Assembly (NCBI GenBank): GCA_026419785.1
Contig: JAODTK010003610.1
Span: 1 to 64,000 of the forward strand
Length of the DNA: 64,000 bases
Source of the DNA: Sclerodactyla briareus
Taxonomy: Eukaryota; Echinodermata; Holothuroidea; Dendrochirotida; Sclerodactylidae
Direction of reading: 5' to 3'
Program-made: the position numbers and the translations under genes
Notes under the pieces: model-generated
Told to the model about the DNA's origin: nothing
The model's input: only the letters and a program-made list of their open reading frames with translations
Databases searched by the model: none
In this document: positions 13,226 through 25,611 of the stretch, one piece after another
How the letters are laid out: every line of letters starts with the position of its first letter
Numbering within the stretch: position 1 is the first letter of the stretch

Positions 13226-14628
13226 CAGGGACGGATTAGCTGTCGGAAGGGGCGGGGGGGGGGGGGGGGGGAGGGGCGGGGCCCGAATGTTGTCGGGGCC
13301 CTTCTGCCTTCCAGTCATTGAAGGCGCAGCTACTGTTAAAAGTGGGGGTCATGAGCATTGCATTGAGGGGAAGGGGCGGAAGCATTATCGAGAAAAATTA
13401 TGTGTGTAAAAAACATGTATGGGGAATCTCTAAAGTTGCTGGTCACGACCCCTCCACCTCCAGTGGCTGCGCTTTTGAAAGCGCCATCGTAGGTTTGGGT
13501 CTAACGCGCAAAAAGCCTAATACAGGTAGTATACTATTAACGGTCAGGAAAATATCGGCAGACAATGTATTACAGATCACCCAGCATCAAACCAATCTCA
13601 GAATTCCATCGTGTTCTAAAAGTAATTTCAAATTGGTTTGCTCTAATGCCTAATGGCACCCAGGAATTGATATTGCGTTTCCCGTATGAGAAATATTTAC
13701 CAGATTACCAGTAATATATAACTGGTAGCGTTTGTTTAGCTTTTTGAAACTCCATTCAACACACAATGTTCACGAAACTGTCCTTGTTAAATTCCAACTG
13801 TTGAAGGGGTAATGCCTACTTCTGGCGAACGTTGAAACCTTATGCAATAGGCTTTATTCTGGTTTTGTCTCTGGCAAATTGGTTGATGATATCATTGACG
13901 TCGATGGTTTTAAGAACGTCAGGTTCCAACCGAGGATGCTGAGATTAGTAAGCCTTGTTTGTCCCATCACTGAACGTAGGAGGCTCTTTATCAGCTTGAG
14001 TCGAGAAAACGATCGTTCACCGCTACAGTGCGACACCATAAGTGCCAAGTAAATCCTGAGTAGGATTTCAACGTTTGGAATGTGTCGGTTATGTTTCTCT
14101 CTTTCAAATAAAACGGGCTTGACAATCCTTTTAATTACATCTACTTATGACAAGAACCAAAAGTTTATTCATACTTACCGATTGCTCGATAAGTAGGGAA
14201 ACAGGATCAACACTCTCGGGACTGCTGTTTCACAATGACGTTCCTTTCTGTGCAATGAACCGCGTGATCTAGCTCTCCTATAATACGCAAATAGCTTAGC
14301 TGGAGGCATGACAATTTCTTAAGGATAGCCGATAGAGATAAAAACAGTAAGTCCACGGTGTTACTGGTGTCACTGTGGTTAAGTTGAACATCGAATGATG
14401 CAATGTAGGTTAAAGACCCCTATACAGGCTTCCTTTGTTGTTATTGATTCCTTTTTTTAATACAACTTCTTTTTAAGTTTCAGAACAAAAGTTTTGTTAT
14501 TCGCCACATCTTACTCTTGACTGCGGCGTAATTATCTACATGTCTCCGTCTTTTTTATAAAAGAAAAATGTGAGGCCCTAAGTGTGGGGGCCCAGGCCCC
14601 TGGGCCCCCGCCCGTAAATCCGGCACTG
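13226..14628 (-). mobile_element. hAT-type DNA transposon, internally deleted
   Basis: The ends form terminal inverted repeats: cagggacggattagc at 13226 and, read on the minus strand from 14628, cagtgccggatttacg. Flanking 8-mers are tttgtgtg (13218-13225) and tgtgtgtg (14629-14636), compatible with the 8 bp target duplication of hAT elements, but the right flank is a TG microsatellite so this is weak. Inside, on the minus strand, lies the C-terminal part of a hAT transposase (13854-14144). At 1.4 kb the element is far shorter than an autonomous hAT. G18 (13254-13271) and a C/G-rich block near 14586-14612 lie just inside the ends. Confidence 0.75.
13854..14144 (-). pseudogene. hAT transposase C-terminal dimerisation domain (ZMYM1-like), fragment
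   Basis: The open minus-strand frame reads ...RHIPNVEILLRIYLALM, then CSGERSFSRLKLIKS, then LLRSVMGQTRLTNLSIL before a stop at 13854. SxERSFSxLKLIKxxLRxxMxQxRLxxLxIL is the signature of the C-terminal hAT dimerisation region found in ZMYM1-like proteins. The frame is open upstream to a stop just above 14144. The RNase H-like catalytic core and BED finger are not visible, so this is the last exon or a remnant of a non-autonomous copy. Confidence 0.85.
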
Positions 14629-14689
14629 TGTGTGTGTGTGTTCATCGTGTGGCGTGTGGTGCGTGTGTGAGTGTGTATTTGTGTGTGAC
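14627..14689. repeat. TG-rich microsatellite
   Basis: Imperfect (TG)n ending in 'gtgtgtgaca', the same kind of head that precedes family A repeats at 25580 and 55343. Confidence 0.85.
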
Positions 14690-14939
14690 AGCTAATTCAT
14701 ACACCATATCTGAAGAACCAAGCAGTACCAAGTTCTTAGTTGGTTTTTAGTTTTGTGTGAAGTTGTGATCTTGTGTGGGTTGCATACATAACGGAGAACT
14801 CTCCTCTTGATAGCTGCCGGTTGAAAGTCATCACGGTTCATGTAAGTGATCTTTCTATATCTCATCAACAGAAACATTACATCTTGCATCTGATGACCTT
14901 ACATTTACCTCCTTTGACCATTTACCTCATTTAATCTAA

Positions 14940-15300
14940 TGTGACCCTGTAACCTTCGGGGTCATTCCTTCGTGACACTGACTCGTCGTTGTTGCAACAA
15001 ACCAATTAGGTCAATTGCACTGACGTATCAAAACACTAATATCACACAATATCTCCAGTTATGTCCCTGTGACTGTTGATAAATTCGGAATCTTTCCATA
15101 TATCCGCACAAACGTTTAGGGGCTTGGCGTCATGGCAGAATTTTTCTTCGTCTGTTGTCACACTACTCTGAATACCTCTTTGAACTTCCATTGACCTATG
15201 TGACTTGGCCTCTGACTTTTTGGGTCTTCGTGGATGACCATAATCGTCTTGTTGCACAAATCAATGAGTCAATTGCACTGACGTAACACTTCTATCGCAA
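14940..15300. repeat. ~259 bp tandem duplication (partial second unit)
   Basis: 'gttgcaacaaaccaattaggtcaattgcactgacgta' at about 14992 recurs as 'gttgcacaaatcaatgagtcaattgcactgacgta' at about 15251. Preceding segments (tgtgac..., gggtc, ttcgtg) also line up. Confidence 0.6.
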
Positions 15301-16574
15301 CTCCACTCTGTCCTCTGTAAAAGATTGAAAACAGCTTTGGAACCTGATTAAATTTCATCATGTTTGACATTGACTTCTGGTCCCCAACATTTTTAGCTTA
15401 AGAGAGAATGATTTCAGAGACTTAGGTTCTAAGGTCCGCATATATATTGTGGCAACCCTTTGGCTGTTGTTGAATTGTTCCCCATATCGCTGATTCCCCG
15501 CAATTTTATAGTCAGTGCAGCAGCCAAACTGCAATGCCTGCGGTTTCTCACCATGAGGGACCAAGACATTGCTATCTTACAAAGAAACATTTCACCCGGG
15601 GGTGACATGATGGAAAGTTTTGTTCCTGATTCGCAATACGGATAGCTTGGGGCTTGTATATGAAAATAAGGGCATCGAAGATTGGGGTATATGCCATCTC
15701 ATCAACATCTGAACCCACTCTAATGGCCTACGACCTTAATTGACAATGTTTCTTCTAATGGAGTTTTCAAAGCCCATACTCTACATTTACCCTGATCCCC
15801 TCAAGATGGTCTGAACGAGGAGCGCATCTTTATTCTACTATGATTCATAGCGTCTTTCTCGAGGATGTTCAATACATGCCATTTGTACAATAAAATGTTG
15901 CTGACTTGTCTGCTGACTCTCATCTGCATGGCTTTTGTCCCAGATTGACCTTGTTCACTCCGCCTTCCTCCCCAATTCATTCAACCCTATCGCTTTTAAA
16001 GAAGTTTGCCATGGAAGTAATGGAAGTAATAATATTTGTCATTGGTATTCAGGTTATAGGTGTCCCTCATTTTTACATTTCCGGCAGTTTGTTCGATATT
16101 AATGTTGCCTACATGATAACATGAGTTCATATCCCATGTTTCCCATGCTGATATCCCTTGTTTGACTGTATATAGGCCTATCACTGTGTCATAGTATTCT
16201 ACGTTTGTTTTTTCTCATTGTTCTTTACATTCAGTTCGTACAATGAAATTCGGCCCACTTGACACCTGACCACATCGATGAGCCTTTGGACCTCAAATGT
16301 TCTTGTTGGTCATAAACCTCTTTAACTCATTATATTCCTGCAACACTTTTAGTGTGCAGGGATTTATGGTTTTGGGGTGGATCCGCCGTCTCCGCCGCCG
16401 CCGGGAGCTTTGAGCGTTAATCCTTAAATCTCTGTCCGATTGACCTGAACTTGGTACATACCTCCGCCCGAGTAAAATTTCGGAAAGTTCGAAAGTGGGC
16501 TTGACTGCATTTCTGCTGCCTCTATTTGTAAGACGTTACGAAAATACAGAGTTACACCGATTTACATGAAACTT
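15301..16574. other. Unassigned sequence
   Basis: No credible exon. A GCC-rich patch at 16380-16402 is followed by 'cctgaacttggtacatacc', a phrase type common in dispersed invertebrate repeats. Confidence 0.4.
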
Positions 16575-16925
16575 GGTGGGTGGGGCCAAAATATGGTCCG
16601 CAAAACATGACGGTGATTTCAAGGTCACCAGAGGTCAAATTTGTGTTGTTTATTTTGTTGCGGAAAATACCAGAGGTTAAGCCAATTCACACGAAACATG
16701 GGGGTGCTATGGGGACAAATGTGGGTCCCGAAAAACATAGCGGTGATTTCAAGGTCACCAGAGGTCAAATTTGTGTTGTTTATTTTGTTGCGGAAAATAC
16801 CAGAGGTTAAGCCAATTCACACGAAACATGGGGGTGCTATGGGGACAAATGTGGGTCCCGAAAAACATAGCGGTGATTTCAAGGTCACCAGAGGTCAAAT
16901 TCGTTTTATCGAGATTTTAGTTTTC
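16575..16925 (+). repeat. 130 bp tandem repeat, identical copies
   Basis: 'cggtgatttcaaggtcaccagaggtcaaat' starts at 16611, 16741 and 16871, exactly 130 bp apart. The interval 16611-16750 is base-identical to 16741-16880. Each unit carries AGGTCA-CCAG-AGGTCA in part (aaggtcaccagaggtca). Frames through it merely translate the repeat. Confidence 0.95.
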
Positions 16926-17629
16926 CTTGTATTTGAAGAAACTCGGTGGTTTTGGACGGTTCGGTCCTGTGTGGTCTAAAGAAATGAGCCCATTCATGGT
17001 AACAGGAGGTCACGTTTGCCTATTTTTTTTTAACCTAATTAGTCGTATCTATAATGAAACTTGGGAGATGTGGACTACAGTTAGGCCTGAGCATTCGGTT
17101 ATTCAATGATGATTGTCAATGACCAATATTGAGATCGAGTGGAAGGCTACGTGCAAACAAATACCTCATATAGTCAACAAACCACAGGACCCACAAATCG
17201 TCCCCATTTTTTCGCGTAGTGACTAATCTGCATTTTGTCGATTTAGAAAGTTATCCTGCATGATGCTGGGGCGTATAATCATGGCGTTGGTCCCGGGCAG
17301 TCAGATGTCTATGGTGTTTGTACATAATTTGCTGTGTCGTTTTCCCGACGAATCTTCTCCTTTTTTTTCGGTTAATTAATCTAATTTTCTGTCCGTGAAA
17401 CCTATGTATATGGGTGTTAATAGCATCAAGAAGGACGTCTCGAATATTTTTCGGAACCAACTCAAGAAAGAAATTATAGTCACGAATTGAGAAAGGAAAA
17501 GAGGCAAAAACTTCGAGAAGGCCCAGGAGGGCTGGATGCACTACCGGTACTGATGAAGCGAATCTCCTAGAATACGTTTTAGCTGAACAGTGATGTCGCA
17601 ACCGAGGCCTGGAAGTGGATGATGATATG
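16926..17629. other. Unassigned; longest unexplained minus frame 17251-17560
   Basis: The minus-strand frame 17251-17703 (150 codons) reads into family B at its 5' end. Its remaining ~100 codons (with RDYNFFLELVPKNIRDVL and a basic RKKRRR) match nothing I recognise. No splice sites support it. Confidence 0.2.
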
Positions 17630-18110
17630 CCTATAAGCCCCATAACTCCACCCCAGCATAGTTTTCCTCTGCGCGGTCCCTGGTTTGGTGTGCTATTTTG
17701 CACCAGACTGCATCAACGACCACCTGGAAATGCAAGAATTTTCCCAAGTTACCAAGAGCATGCAGGTGAAACGCAAAATATTTCCCGATGAGCGGACTGG
17801 ATGGTAATTGTGCTATACTGCAGCTAGTTGCATCACGCCCGACTGCAACTATCCACACAATTCAGAGGATCAGGTGACGATTTGAAAGACAAAATTTTTT
17901 GGGAACGGAATAGGTTTTCGATGTGCTGAATTGCACCAAATTGCATTAACAGCTGCCCGGATATGCGAACATTTTGAACAAGATACTATAACCTGATATG
18001 AAATTAACGAACGTGAAATAAGCAAACGTGAAAGGATTACCTCAAATATTGAGCCTACTGAGTGCGAACATTTCTCTGTTGATTGCACCACAAAAATGTC
18101 GCGAAACTTA
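17630..18110 (-). repeat. Family B repeat remnants, inverted
   Basis: 'gcaccagactgcatcaacgaccacctggaaatgcaagaattttcccaag' near 17700 and 'caccaaattgcattaacagctgcccggatatgcgaacattttgaacaag' near 17935 are reverse complements of the 'ttgcattttc.ggtgcc..agatgcaattggtgca' block of the 5.1-6.5 kb array. About two degraded units are present. Confidence 0.6.
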
Positions 18111-19885
18111 CGCGCTCCGCGTGTCGTCGGTCTTTAGTGGACCTACCACACGTGAAATGCAAGGAAATTCACCCTTTTGAGATTGGAGCAATTTCATGCC
18201 CCCCCCCCCCCACACACTTTTAATGAAGTCAGTCACCCAAGGTGAATTTTCTCGCAGCCACCAAGACCTTTCCGATCGCGCTTGATTCGAATAAAGGAAC
18301 GGATACTAGGGCGGCAGTACAGTCATTTTCAACCTTTTTCAGGCTTTCCATAACAATGACTGTCGATTATTGCTTAACTTCTGTTGAAGCATAGCTAGCA
18401 TATACAGACCTATGTACGAGATCAGCGGAGATTATCACGCATGCCGACTAGTCTAGTCGCATTCCGCGCTGACCATTGCTCTCCGTATATAAACAGACCT
18501 AGTCCTGAAACAAGCATTACATATGCTAGCTGTGTGGCTATTACTCGTATTTGTCAAGAATACCAACTAGTGTTTCCTTTCAGTTGACATGAAATAGCAC
18601 AGATATCAAGTATATATCGGGAACTGATTGTGGTGAACATGGGCATTGCTACTACATTAGGTTGCGATCGAGTAATTGGGAAACACGACCTAAACCAAGT
18701 CCAATGTTCATTCTCCGGAACTGCTAAAGTACCTTATAGTATGGTGTCCCAGTCATTTGGTAACTCTTCCAATACATTGACATCCTTAAATACAGTGTAG
18801 CACTCCATGTTGAAAAAGTGTTGGGAGCCTGTGAGTGAATATATGTGCTTTTGTGAACCCCAACATTAACTGTGGAAAAATGTTAAAGCCAATGAGAGCA
18901 TCGCCAAAAAGTAGTCCCCCGCGGTATGTGCGCTCATTTCTGAATAGATCGAAGTTCAGTCCAGTTTTTTATCCTCATGCTCAGCTTCTCCGACTCTGTT
19001 AAATAGGTCTCATTTCCAAACTGTATCGCACTGCATAGCTGCAGCCTGATGGACTCCGATGACAGTGCATTGATGCCTGTACAGTTGATGAGAGCATTTA
19101 AATGCCCCAAAATACTATCATGTGCGAGCTGGGCCGCCAGAAGAAACTGCCTACTCGTGGAATATGCCTCCGATCGATTCCATCAGTTTTAGCCTCTGTA
19201 GATATGGATCTTCCTGAAATTGCACAAGTGGTTCAATGGTTTACTCATACTTATCCAGACAACGAGTAGGGTTGGATAACCTACTGGCCAGGGCGTAGCA
19301 CACAGTTGGCTATCATCCATAATCAGTGTTCCGTATCATCGTTAGTAATAGTTTTATGTCAATTTTTTTAGAGGGACACGTACGTCCTTCATCCGCCAAC
19401 ATCCCACCCCCCTCCCTCGCCGTCCCGCTTGCACCAGGACGGCGGGCCGGGTTTGGAAGTCCTTGGGGATTGTTCCCGGAACCCATCTGAGTGGGGCGCG
19501 ACAATAGGTTAGCGCGGAGCGTACAATGAATTGTTTGGCTGTACAAACTCTTCAGAAGGCCGGACACGCACTCCCGAGCGTCTATCCTGCACGTCTCCAG
19601 CCTTGAAATATGGACCCCATGTCTGCAAATTTCTCCTGTTGCCACCTGCTTATTAGAGACCTTAAGCCAGGGAGAGATTGACGACAGACATGAGTAAGGG
19701 GCCCGAGAGCCCTCACATTTATAGCCGTTGTTTGGATATCAAATGGCGGTGTTCCGAAGGGTGAGGCCGGGAAAAGTTTACGCGTTCAGCGCGAGAAATT
19801 TATAAATTTCAGGCTGGGTGTGACATGCACACTTATAGGCCTGATAGTCTGTATATCTATCTATCTATATATCTATCTATCTATA

Positions 19886-19917
<32 letters not shown>

Positions 19918-20471
19918 AGTTTGTTCGCACTAATGACATGAGGAGAAGGTTTACAGTTATTAAAAGCCTGGATCTTCTGTAAGCCGCCGAGTCACGCCCT
20001 CGAGAGATTCTCTAATCTAACTACTACACAATCAGTGCTATGGTTGCCCGAACTTATATTAGGCACAATAATCATAATTGCGTTTCCCCGCCTTTACGTT
20101 CGGATTGCAGCGCCTATCTTTTGAGAGACGTATGTTGAGTTCAGTATATCTAATTAGGTCCCATGTCAGTTTCATCAATGTGTAAGCAGCTGAGCGCACA
20201 TCGTATCGGAATTATCAAGAGAATTACGATACTCTAACAATCTTATCTCCATATTTGACAACAAAAAAGGAATTTAGGACGTGTCGAATGTGCAAGTACC
20301 ATTGAACATCAAGTGTCCGCTGTTGAACTGGATTCTGTTTGAATAGAATGGAATAACAATGTAGCGTGGCGTTTTTACGGCGTCAGCATCAGGCTAGTGG
20401 ATGTTTATATTTGCAGACCGCCTCAGCTTATCTTCATCAAATACGCGGGCCAACATCAGGAGGACACAATA
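18111..20471. other. Unassigned sequence with C13 and a TATC microsatellite
   Basis: C13 lies at 18199-18211. The minus frame 19313-19645 (110 codons) is unrecognised. Nothing else is supportable. Confidence 0.4.
19852..19917. repeat. (TATC)n microsatellite
   Basis: About 16 units of tatc/tata in imperfect tandem. Confidence 0.95.
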
Positions 20472-21965
20472 TGGCAGTACTAATTTTCAAACTTTTCGCC
20501 ATAATTTCCGCAATGGTTATTGCTCCGATTTACTTCCCCTGTGTTTCTGTGAAGATAACTGCGAGAGAAACACTGTTTCCGCTTTAAGATGTGATGGGAG
20601 AAAAGACAACATTTCATCATTCCCAGACTTGTCGAATGGAAGCTGGATCGCAGGTTTGTTCGTAATCCACACAAATATCTCAGAGCTTCAGAGCTGCAAC
20701 CTAACCCTGTCCGATATGCCTCTCCTCGAAGTTGTATTGCTGCCCTGGAACGGAATTTGGTGCTTGGACGAATCGCTTATCAGAAACAAATAGTTAAAAT
20801 TAAAGATCTTCACATTCAAGGCAACTTTTTATCCTCCGTGCCACGTGCATGATGGAGACTCTGCCTCTATTGGAGTACCTGGATTTGTCTTCGAATAGAC
20901 TGACGCGCCTACCCGCACATTCGTTCCATAAAAACAACCTTCTAAGGTATATTGCCTCGACAACAATATTATTCGAGAAATTGAAGCCGCGGCCTTGACA
21001 GGTCCAATAGTTTGGTTTATTTTCACCTCTCGAACAATATGCTCGAATCCCTCATTGGACTGCATGGAAGCGAGGCAATTGCCTAACCTGGAGGGAATAT
21101 CGTGGAAATGGACACAAATAGAGGTAGTGATCCTTAGAGATGTATCGTTCCCATCATGTTTGTCGTATTCTCAAGTTCGATTCAATTTAGCTTTCCTTTC
21201 GTTAGACATTCATGCACGAGCTGGTTCGCTGGGACGAATCTGAGCTCACTATATCTTAACGACACCACCTCTCATATATCGCCCGCTCGTATCGGTAATG
21301 AAAGCAGCTGGCGAACTGTCACTGGCCAGTAGCGAACTTCCTACAGTTCCCACTGAATTTCTCCGTCACCTTCCAAAACTAAGATTTCTTCTGAATTTTA
21401 GAGGAAACTCGTTAACAACATACTAACGGAGCCTTTCAGTACAACCGTGAATTTGAAATGCTCAAATCTTGCGTACAATGACATTAGTCTCCTTGGTCGG
21501 TCGCTCAACGGTCTCTTGTAGGACTGAAGTCGCTGGAATCTATTTTTGCCTCCAATGTACTGCAATCTGTACCCAAAAACAGAGCTTCTGAATCCGGTGG
21601 GTGATTTCCTGTTCAATATTCAAAGCAATAACTTGACTTTAATTGCGATATTTATTACCTCTATAAGTTGATACATACGAGCATATTATTAAAAGCTTAA
21701 TGATGCATTGACCAGTCGCGCCGCATCGATATTTTCCTCCGGGATTATTTATTCAATGACACTTGTGAAGAATTAGTGACCACACCCATGTCGGTTACTC
21801 TGGAGCACCTGATGCGATACCAGAGGAATGCATATCATCCGTTGACATCCCAGGCAATTGTCCTTGCGTCGATTCTCCTGCTCCCAACTGTTACGTATTA
21901 CTCTTTCTGCTTCGTTCATTGTGTACGCAAACGGCAGACAGATGAACATAATCGCCAAGTATGCT
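20472..21965 (+). pseudogene. Leucine-rich-repeat receptor (Toll-like receptor type), broken
   Basis: The ATG at 20472 opens a signal-peptide-like stretch (MAVLIFKLFAIISAMVIA). A frame change near 20540 then leads into a cysteine-rich LRR cap (CFCEDNCERN...LRCDG) and NISSFPDLSNG. LRR phrases follow in shifting frames: DLHIQGNFLSSVP, LEYLDLSSNRLTRLP, LDNNIIREIEAAAL, YFHLSNNMLESL, LPKLRFLLNFRGNSL and LKSLESIFASNVLQSVP. At 21775-21965 NDTCEELV is followed by a membrane span (AIVLASILLLPTVTYY) and a basic CVRKRQ. No TIR domain follows; the sequence passes into a LINE 3' fragment. The order signal peptide, LRRNT, LRRs, TM is that of Toll-like receptors. Some frame breaks may be assembly errors. 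Confidence 0.7.
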
Positions 21966-22535
21966 ATTGATCTAACGTTAAGAGACATTCGCCGTGGCGG
22001 TACCTCTAGGCTGCAAATTTTTGGGCCACTTCTCTATAGGATTTATATGAATGATATTTTGTCAATTTATCTAATACAGGTGGTATTATACTGGGTTACT
22101 GCGATTGGTTTTCTTGCTAACAAGTTATCATTCAATATGAATATACCTATTATGAGATTTTAATACTAGCAGACTAGGAACTGGGATAATCGGGTTCAAA
22201 TGAATGGTCTTTTCGTAAGTCAGGTCTCCCTATCTAAAGTTTCTAGAATTACATGTTTTGGCGGCAAGCTCACTTCTCAATTCTAAGAATATTTCTATGG
22301 AATTGTGGTTTCTATCTGAGCTTAATAACCCTTGCTTCCCTGTAATATTCGTCGAAAACTCTGACTCTGGATGCCTTCAAACGAGGACTGGGCTCGTTTG
22401 GTTGTAATTGTTTGTATTAATTGTCGTCTGTATATATGTGTTATGATTATGCGTTTATTTCTTCACCAGTAAAGCACTCTGAGCAGCTTTCGGCTGATTT
22501 CCGCTCTATATAAGGTTTATTATATTATTAATGCT
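21966..22535 (+). mobile_element. LINE 3' fragment with L2-type tail
   Basis: IFGPLLYRIYMNDIL at about 22015 matches the GxxLGPLLFxxYxNDL motif of non-LTR RTs. TLDAFKRGLGSF near 22370 fits the usual C-terminal FKxxLKxxL. The end at 22472-22535 (aaagcactctgagcag.tttcggctgattt.cgctctatataaggtt.attatattatta) matches the conserved L2/CR1-like 3' tail, as at 62773-62835. Most of the RT is missing. Confidence 0.65.
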
Positions 22536-22540
22536 CCGTT

Positions 22541-23370
22541 CGATTCGATCAAGCTGAATTTGGCATACTGCTTTTCTTTGGGAAGTACAAGAACTCTATT
22601 GTTTTGGTGTGAGCAGGCTGGGGTAAAATTTCAGTGGAAAATCGGGAAATTGCGAAAAGCTATATTTGTTGGCAAATTTGTAGCTTGTGGAACAATAACT
22701 TGACCACCCCTGGAGTAGATTGGAGCTCATACCTGTATAGAATTATGAGAATTCCCCATGATGATACATGATTTCCTTTCGTTTTGGTGTCAGGTTATAG
22801 GTCATCTGAGGTCAGCGAGGTCAACGTGGACTCTCGATAAGTCTAGAACGCGTAATCGATCAAGCTGTAGATTGGCATACTGCTTTTTTTTTTCTTATAT
22901 CCAATAACCCTGTTGTTTTTAGTTTTAGCAGGGGTCAATTCAATTTTAGTAGAATGGCGAAAGTGTGAAAAACTTTATTATGCCATTTTTAGCTTGTGGA
23001 CACAATAACTTTGACACCACCTGGATGGATTGAGCTCATACTTTTATTAGATTCCCCATCATATTACCTAATCACAAAAAATGTTTTTGGTGTGGAGCGT
23101 GGGTCATTGTGGGTAGGAATTGAAAAATTGTGAAAGACTGATTAAGGGTAAATTTAGTGTGTGGACACTATAACTCGACCCCAACTGAATGGGATGAGTA
23201 ATACTGGTACGTGGGTTCACAGTTACCTAGAAACGTTTGATTCAATCAATATGCATAATACTTTCTCATGGGGAGTACGATAACTTTTGTTTCTGGTGTA
23301 GAGTGGGGTTTAGTCTTGGTTAAGATTAAGAAATATTGAAAAACTGATATCTTGGCGATTTCATAAAGCT
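22541..23370 (+). repeat. Family A repeats, about 2.5 degenerate units
   Basis: Landmarks of the ~305 bp unit recur: 'gatcaagctg..atttggcatactgcttt', 'ggagtacaagaac..tattgtttt', 'ggattgagctcatac' (about 22710 and 23025) and 'ccccat.atgat'. One AGGTCA cluster is visible at 22797-22822. Confidence 0.75.
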
Positions 23371-24465
23371 TGTGGATAGGGACGTCGCGAGCGGGAGGGG
23401 GGGGGCTCACCCCCCCAAAAACGGTCAGAGCGACCTTGCTGTTGGAATTTTCGATGATCCTGTGGAATTTCTGACAGATCGTCAGATTGTATATTTTACT
23501 ACTGAGGTCCGAGGCCCAGTCACTTTGTAAAAATTCCAACTCAACCAAAAGGAATATTTTCTTATTCATGTAAAAACGGTGAAATACAACAAGAATTTAC
23601 GTATATATATAGATATATTTTTTTATCATATCCAGATAATGTGCAAAAATTTGGAGCGACCAATAACAGTAATTATACTTCAATAACACCATATTTTCAA
23701 CGACTGCAGTGATTGGCTGTCGGTATTGTATGACAATCAATTGTGTTCATTGTTATGATTAGAGATTAGGGTAGGGATTAGATTCGGTACAAACAGCAAG
23801 ATCGGAAAAAGCTTGTTAAAAGATCTGACGAAATGCACGCACCCAGCAAGCAAATTATTAATTTTTCGGCGGTGCCAATTCGTAATGCCGCATGGGATTG
23901 AAACATACAAATAGCGTCCTCCCCTGGGTAGTCAGCTGAACGCGTGGACATACGAGATCCTGTTTTCCAGATGTGTCGGGGGAACCCCCCCCCCCCGAAA
24001 AAAAAAAAAAAAACGCTTAGCGTGCACTGGTAACCACTAGTAAGGAGCACAAACTGTTGAACATTAAAGTCGGGGCAGCGATTAGACCGAGGTCTGACAA
24101 AATGTTCAATTTTCCACCGATTACGAAATTTTTGATCACAAAATGCCCAGGTTTGAAGCTTGGTATATGCAGCCCAAAACGCCTGATAGTGTTCATTTCC
24201 GGCCATCTGGGGGCTTGCGCAACCGAAAAATTCCCTGGGCCACTGGCTGACTGGCCAAAATGTATGATAGAATGCCTCTAAATTGGAATGGTCCGGTATG
24301 CCTATGTTTGCGGTCCGCTGTCAGGTATGAATTACACCAACCCCAGCAAAAGAGCCTACTTACTGCCCATGGAGCCAGTAAAATTTTGCCGAAAAAATCA
24401 CAAGATCCCAGAGTAGCAAGTCGCATCTAAGGACGTGAAATATGCAAAATTATTTATGGAACGAA
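23371..24465. other. Unassigned sequence with homopolymers
   Basis: A G/C-rich block (23393-23418) and C12 plus A16 (23985-24013) are present. The frames at 23778-24206 and 24193-24426 (minus) are unrecognised. Confidence 0.4.
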
Positions 24466-24840
24466 TGGTGACTGTTTAGGAGTGCATGAGCACAGATGCA
24501 TTAAGGCCACCTGAAAGGCAAAATTCTCTAGAGTGGGAGGAGGGGGGCATCGACGGTCCTCTGAAAAGTGAGATCTAAATTTACTAAATCTTAATTGCTG
24601 ACCTCGATTCGATTTGGCAGAGAAAAACAAATCGCATCTAGGACATGTGAAAAATGGCGAAAATAGTGGAAATGAAGTGAGTGTTTCGGAGTTCTATATT
24701 GGACCAAATTGCATCTACGGTCACCGGGAAATGCAAAAATTTTGCAGAGGGGAAGGGGGACCCCTCCCTTGGACCCCTACCCCAGATCCATTATCAAACT
24801 TCAGCACTCCGCTCAAAATTACGTTCTTACACTGATTGTT
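24466..24840 (-). repeat. Family B repeat, inverted, about 1.5 units
   Basis: On the minus strand this reads like the 5.1-6.5 kb array. On the plus strand 'gcattaaggccacctgaaa.gcaaaattct', 'gatttggcagagaaaaacaaatcgcatctagg' and 'ggaccaaattgcatctacggtcaccgggaaatgcaaaaatttt' are its complements. Confidence 0.75.
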
Positions 24841-25551
24841 ACTTAAGATTCGGCACTGCTGTCAGTGCTGTGGTCAGTCGTGAGCTTATGGCGGCAGCCG
24901 GCCACTACCCTCCCAAATTCCAAATACCGAGAGTGCTACTAAGGCCAGTCTGAATGCACTATAAATAGCACTCGGTATTGAGAGTACAGTTATATGCGTT
25001 GTGTTACTTGTGTATCTTACTGCAGCTTTGATGCCGAGCGCCATCTTCCGTGCAAGTGGATAGAGGTGTCCACAGTCCACAGTCCATCCACAGTTCTCAG
25101 ATGAGATGGGCCTCAATCGACTCACTTCACTGAACTCCATATCTGTGAACTCGCGGTCTCGATTGATCCATTTTCACAAAAGTTTACGAAACCTCTTAAA
25201 TGAAACAGGGAGCCCCCAAATGACAAAAACGAGAACGCCAAAAATGCACCCCTTTATCCCATTTGTTCTTGTATCTGTTCATAGGTTATTAGAAATGAGT
25301 CATGGAATCACTAAGCCTTTTTTATTTCTGGTACCTGTATATACTTGTGCTGTGTACATCAACTGAGAGGGACCATAAACCGTTGTTAGTATGACACTGC
25401 TATTGCAAATATGACTTCAATAATTGTACTATGTGAATCATAATTGTATATTGTAACTGTTTTTGTGTATGTGATTGATTAAATGCGAGAAAAGTTGGAG
25501 TAAACACGTCTCTTGTTGTTTTTATGGTGCTCTGTGGTACGCGTGCGTTGA
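24841..25551. other. Unassigned; contains a family A tail-like phrase
   Basis: 'taggttattagaaatgagtcatggaatcactaagcctt' (25281-25318) matches the phrase ending the family A array at 57348-57390. No gene is recognised. Confidence 0.4.
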
Positions 25552-25611
25552 GGGGGGGGGGGGGGGGGGGGGGGGGGTTGCGTGTGTGTGTGTGCGCGAG
25601 TGTGTGTGACG
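25552..25611. repeat. G26 run followed by a (TG)n microsatellite
   Basis: 26 consecutive G at 25552-25577, then gtgtgtgtgtgtgcgcgagtgtgtgtgacg, which leads into family A exactly as at 55343-55400. Confidence 0.9.

Noticed and set aside
16580..16979. Two overlapping frames of 76 and 112 codons with repeated peptide segments
   Set aside because: They translate the 130 bp tandem repeat; the peptide repeat merely reflects the DNA repeat.
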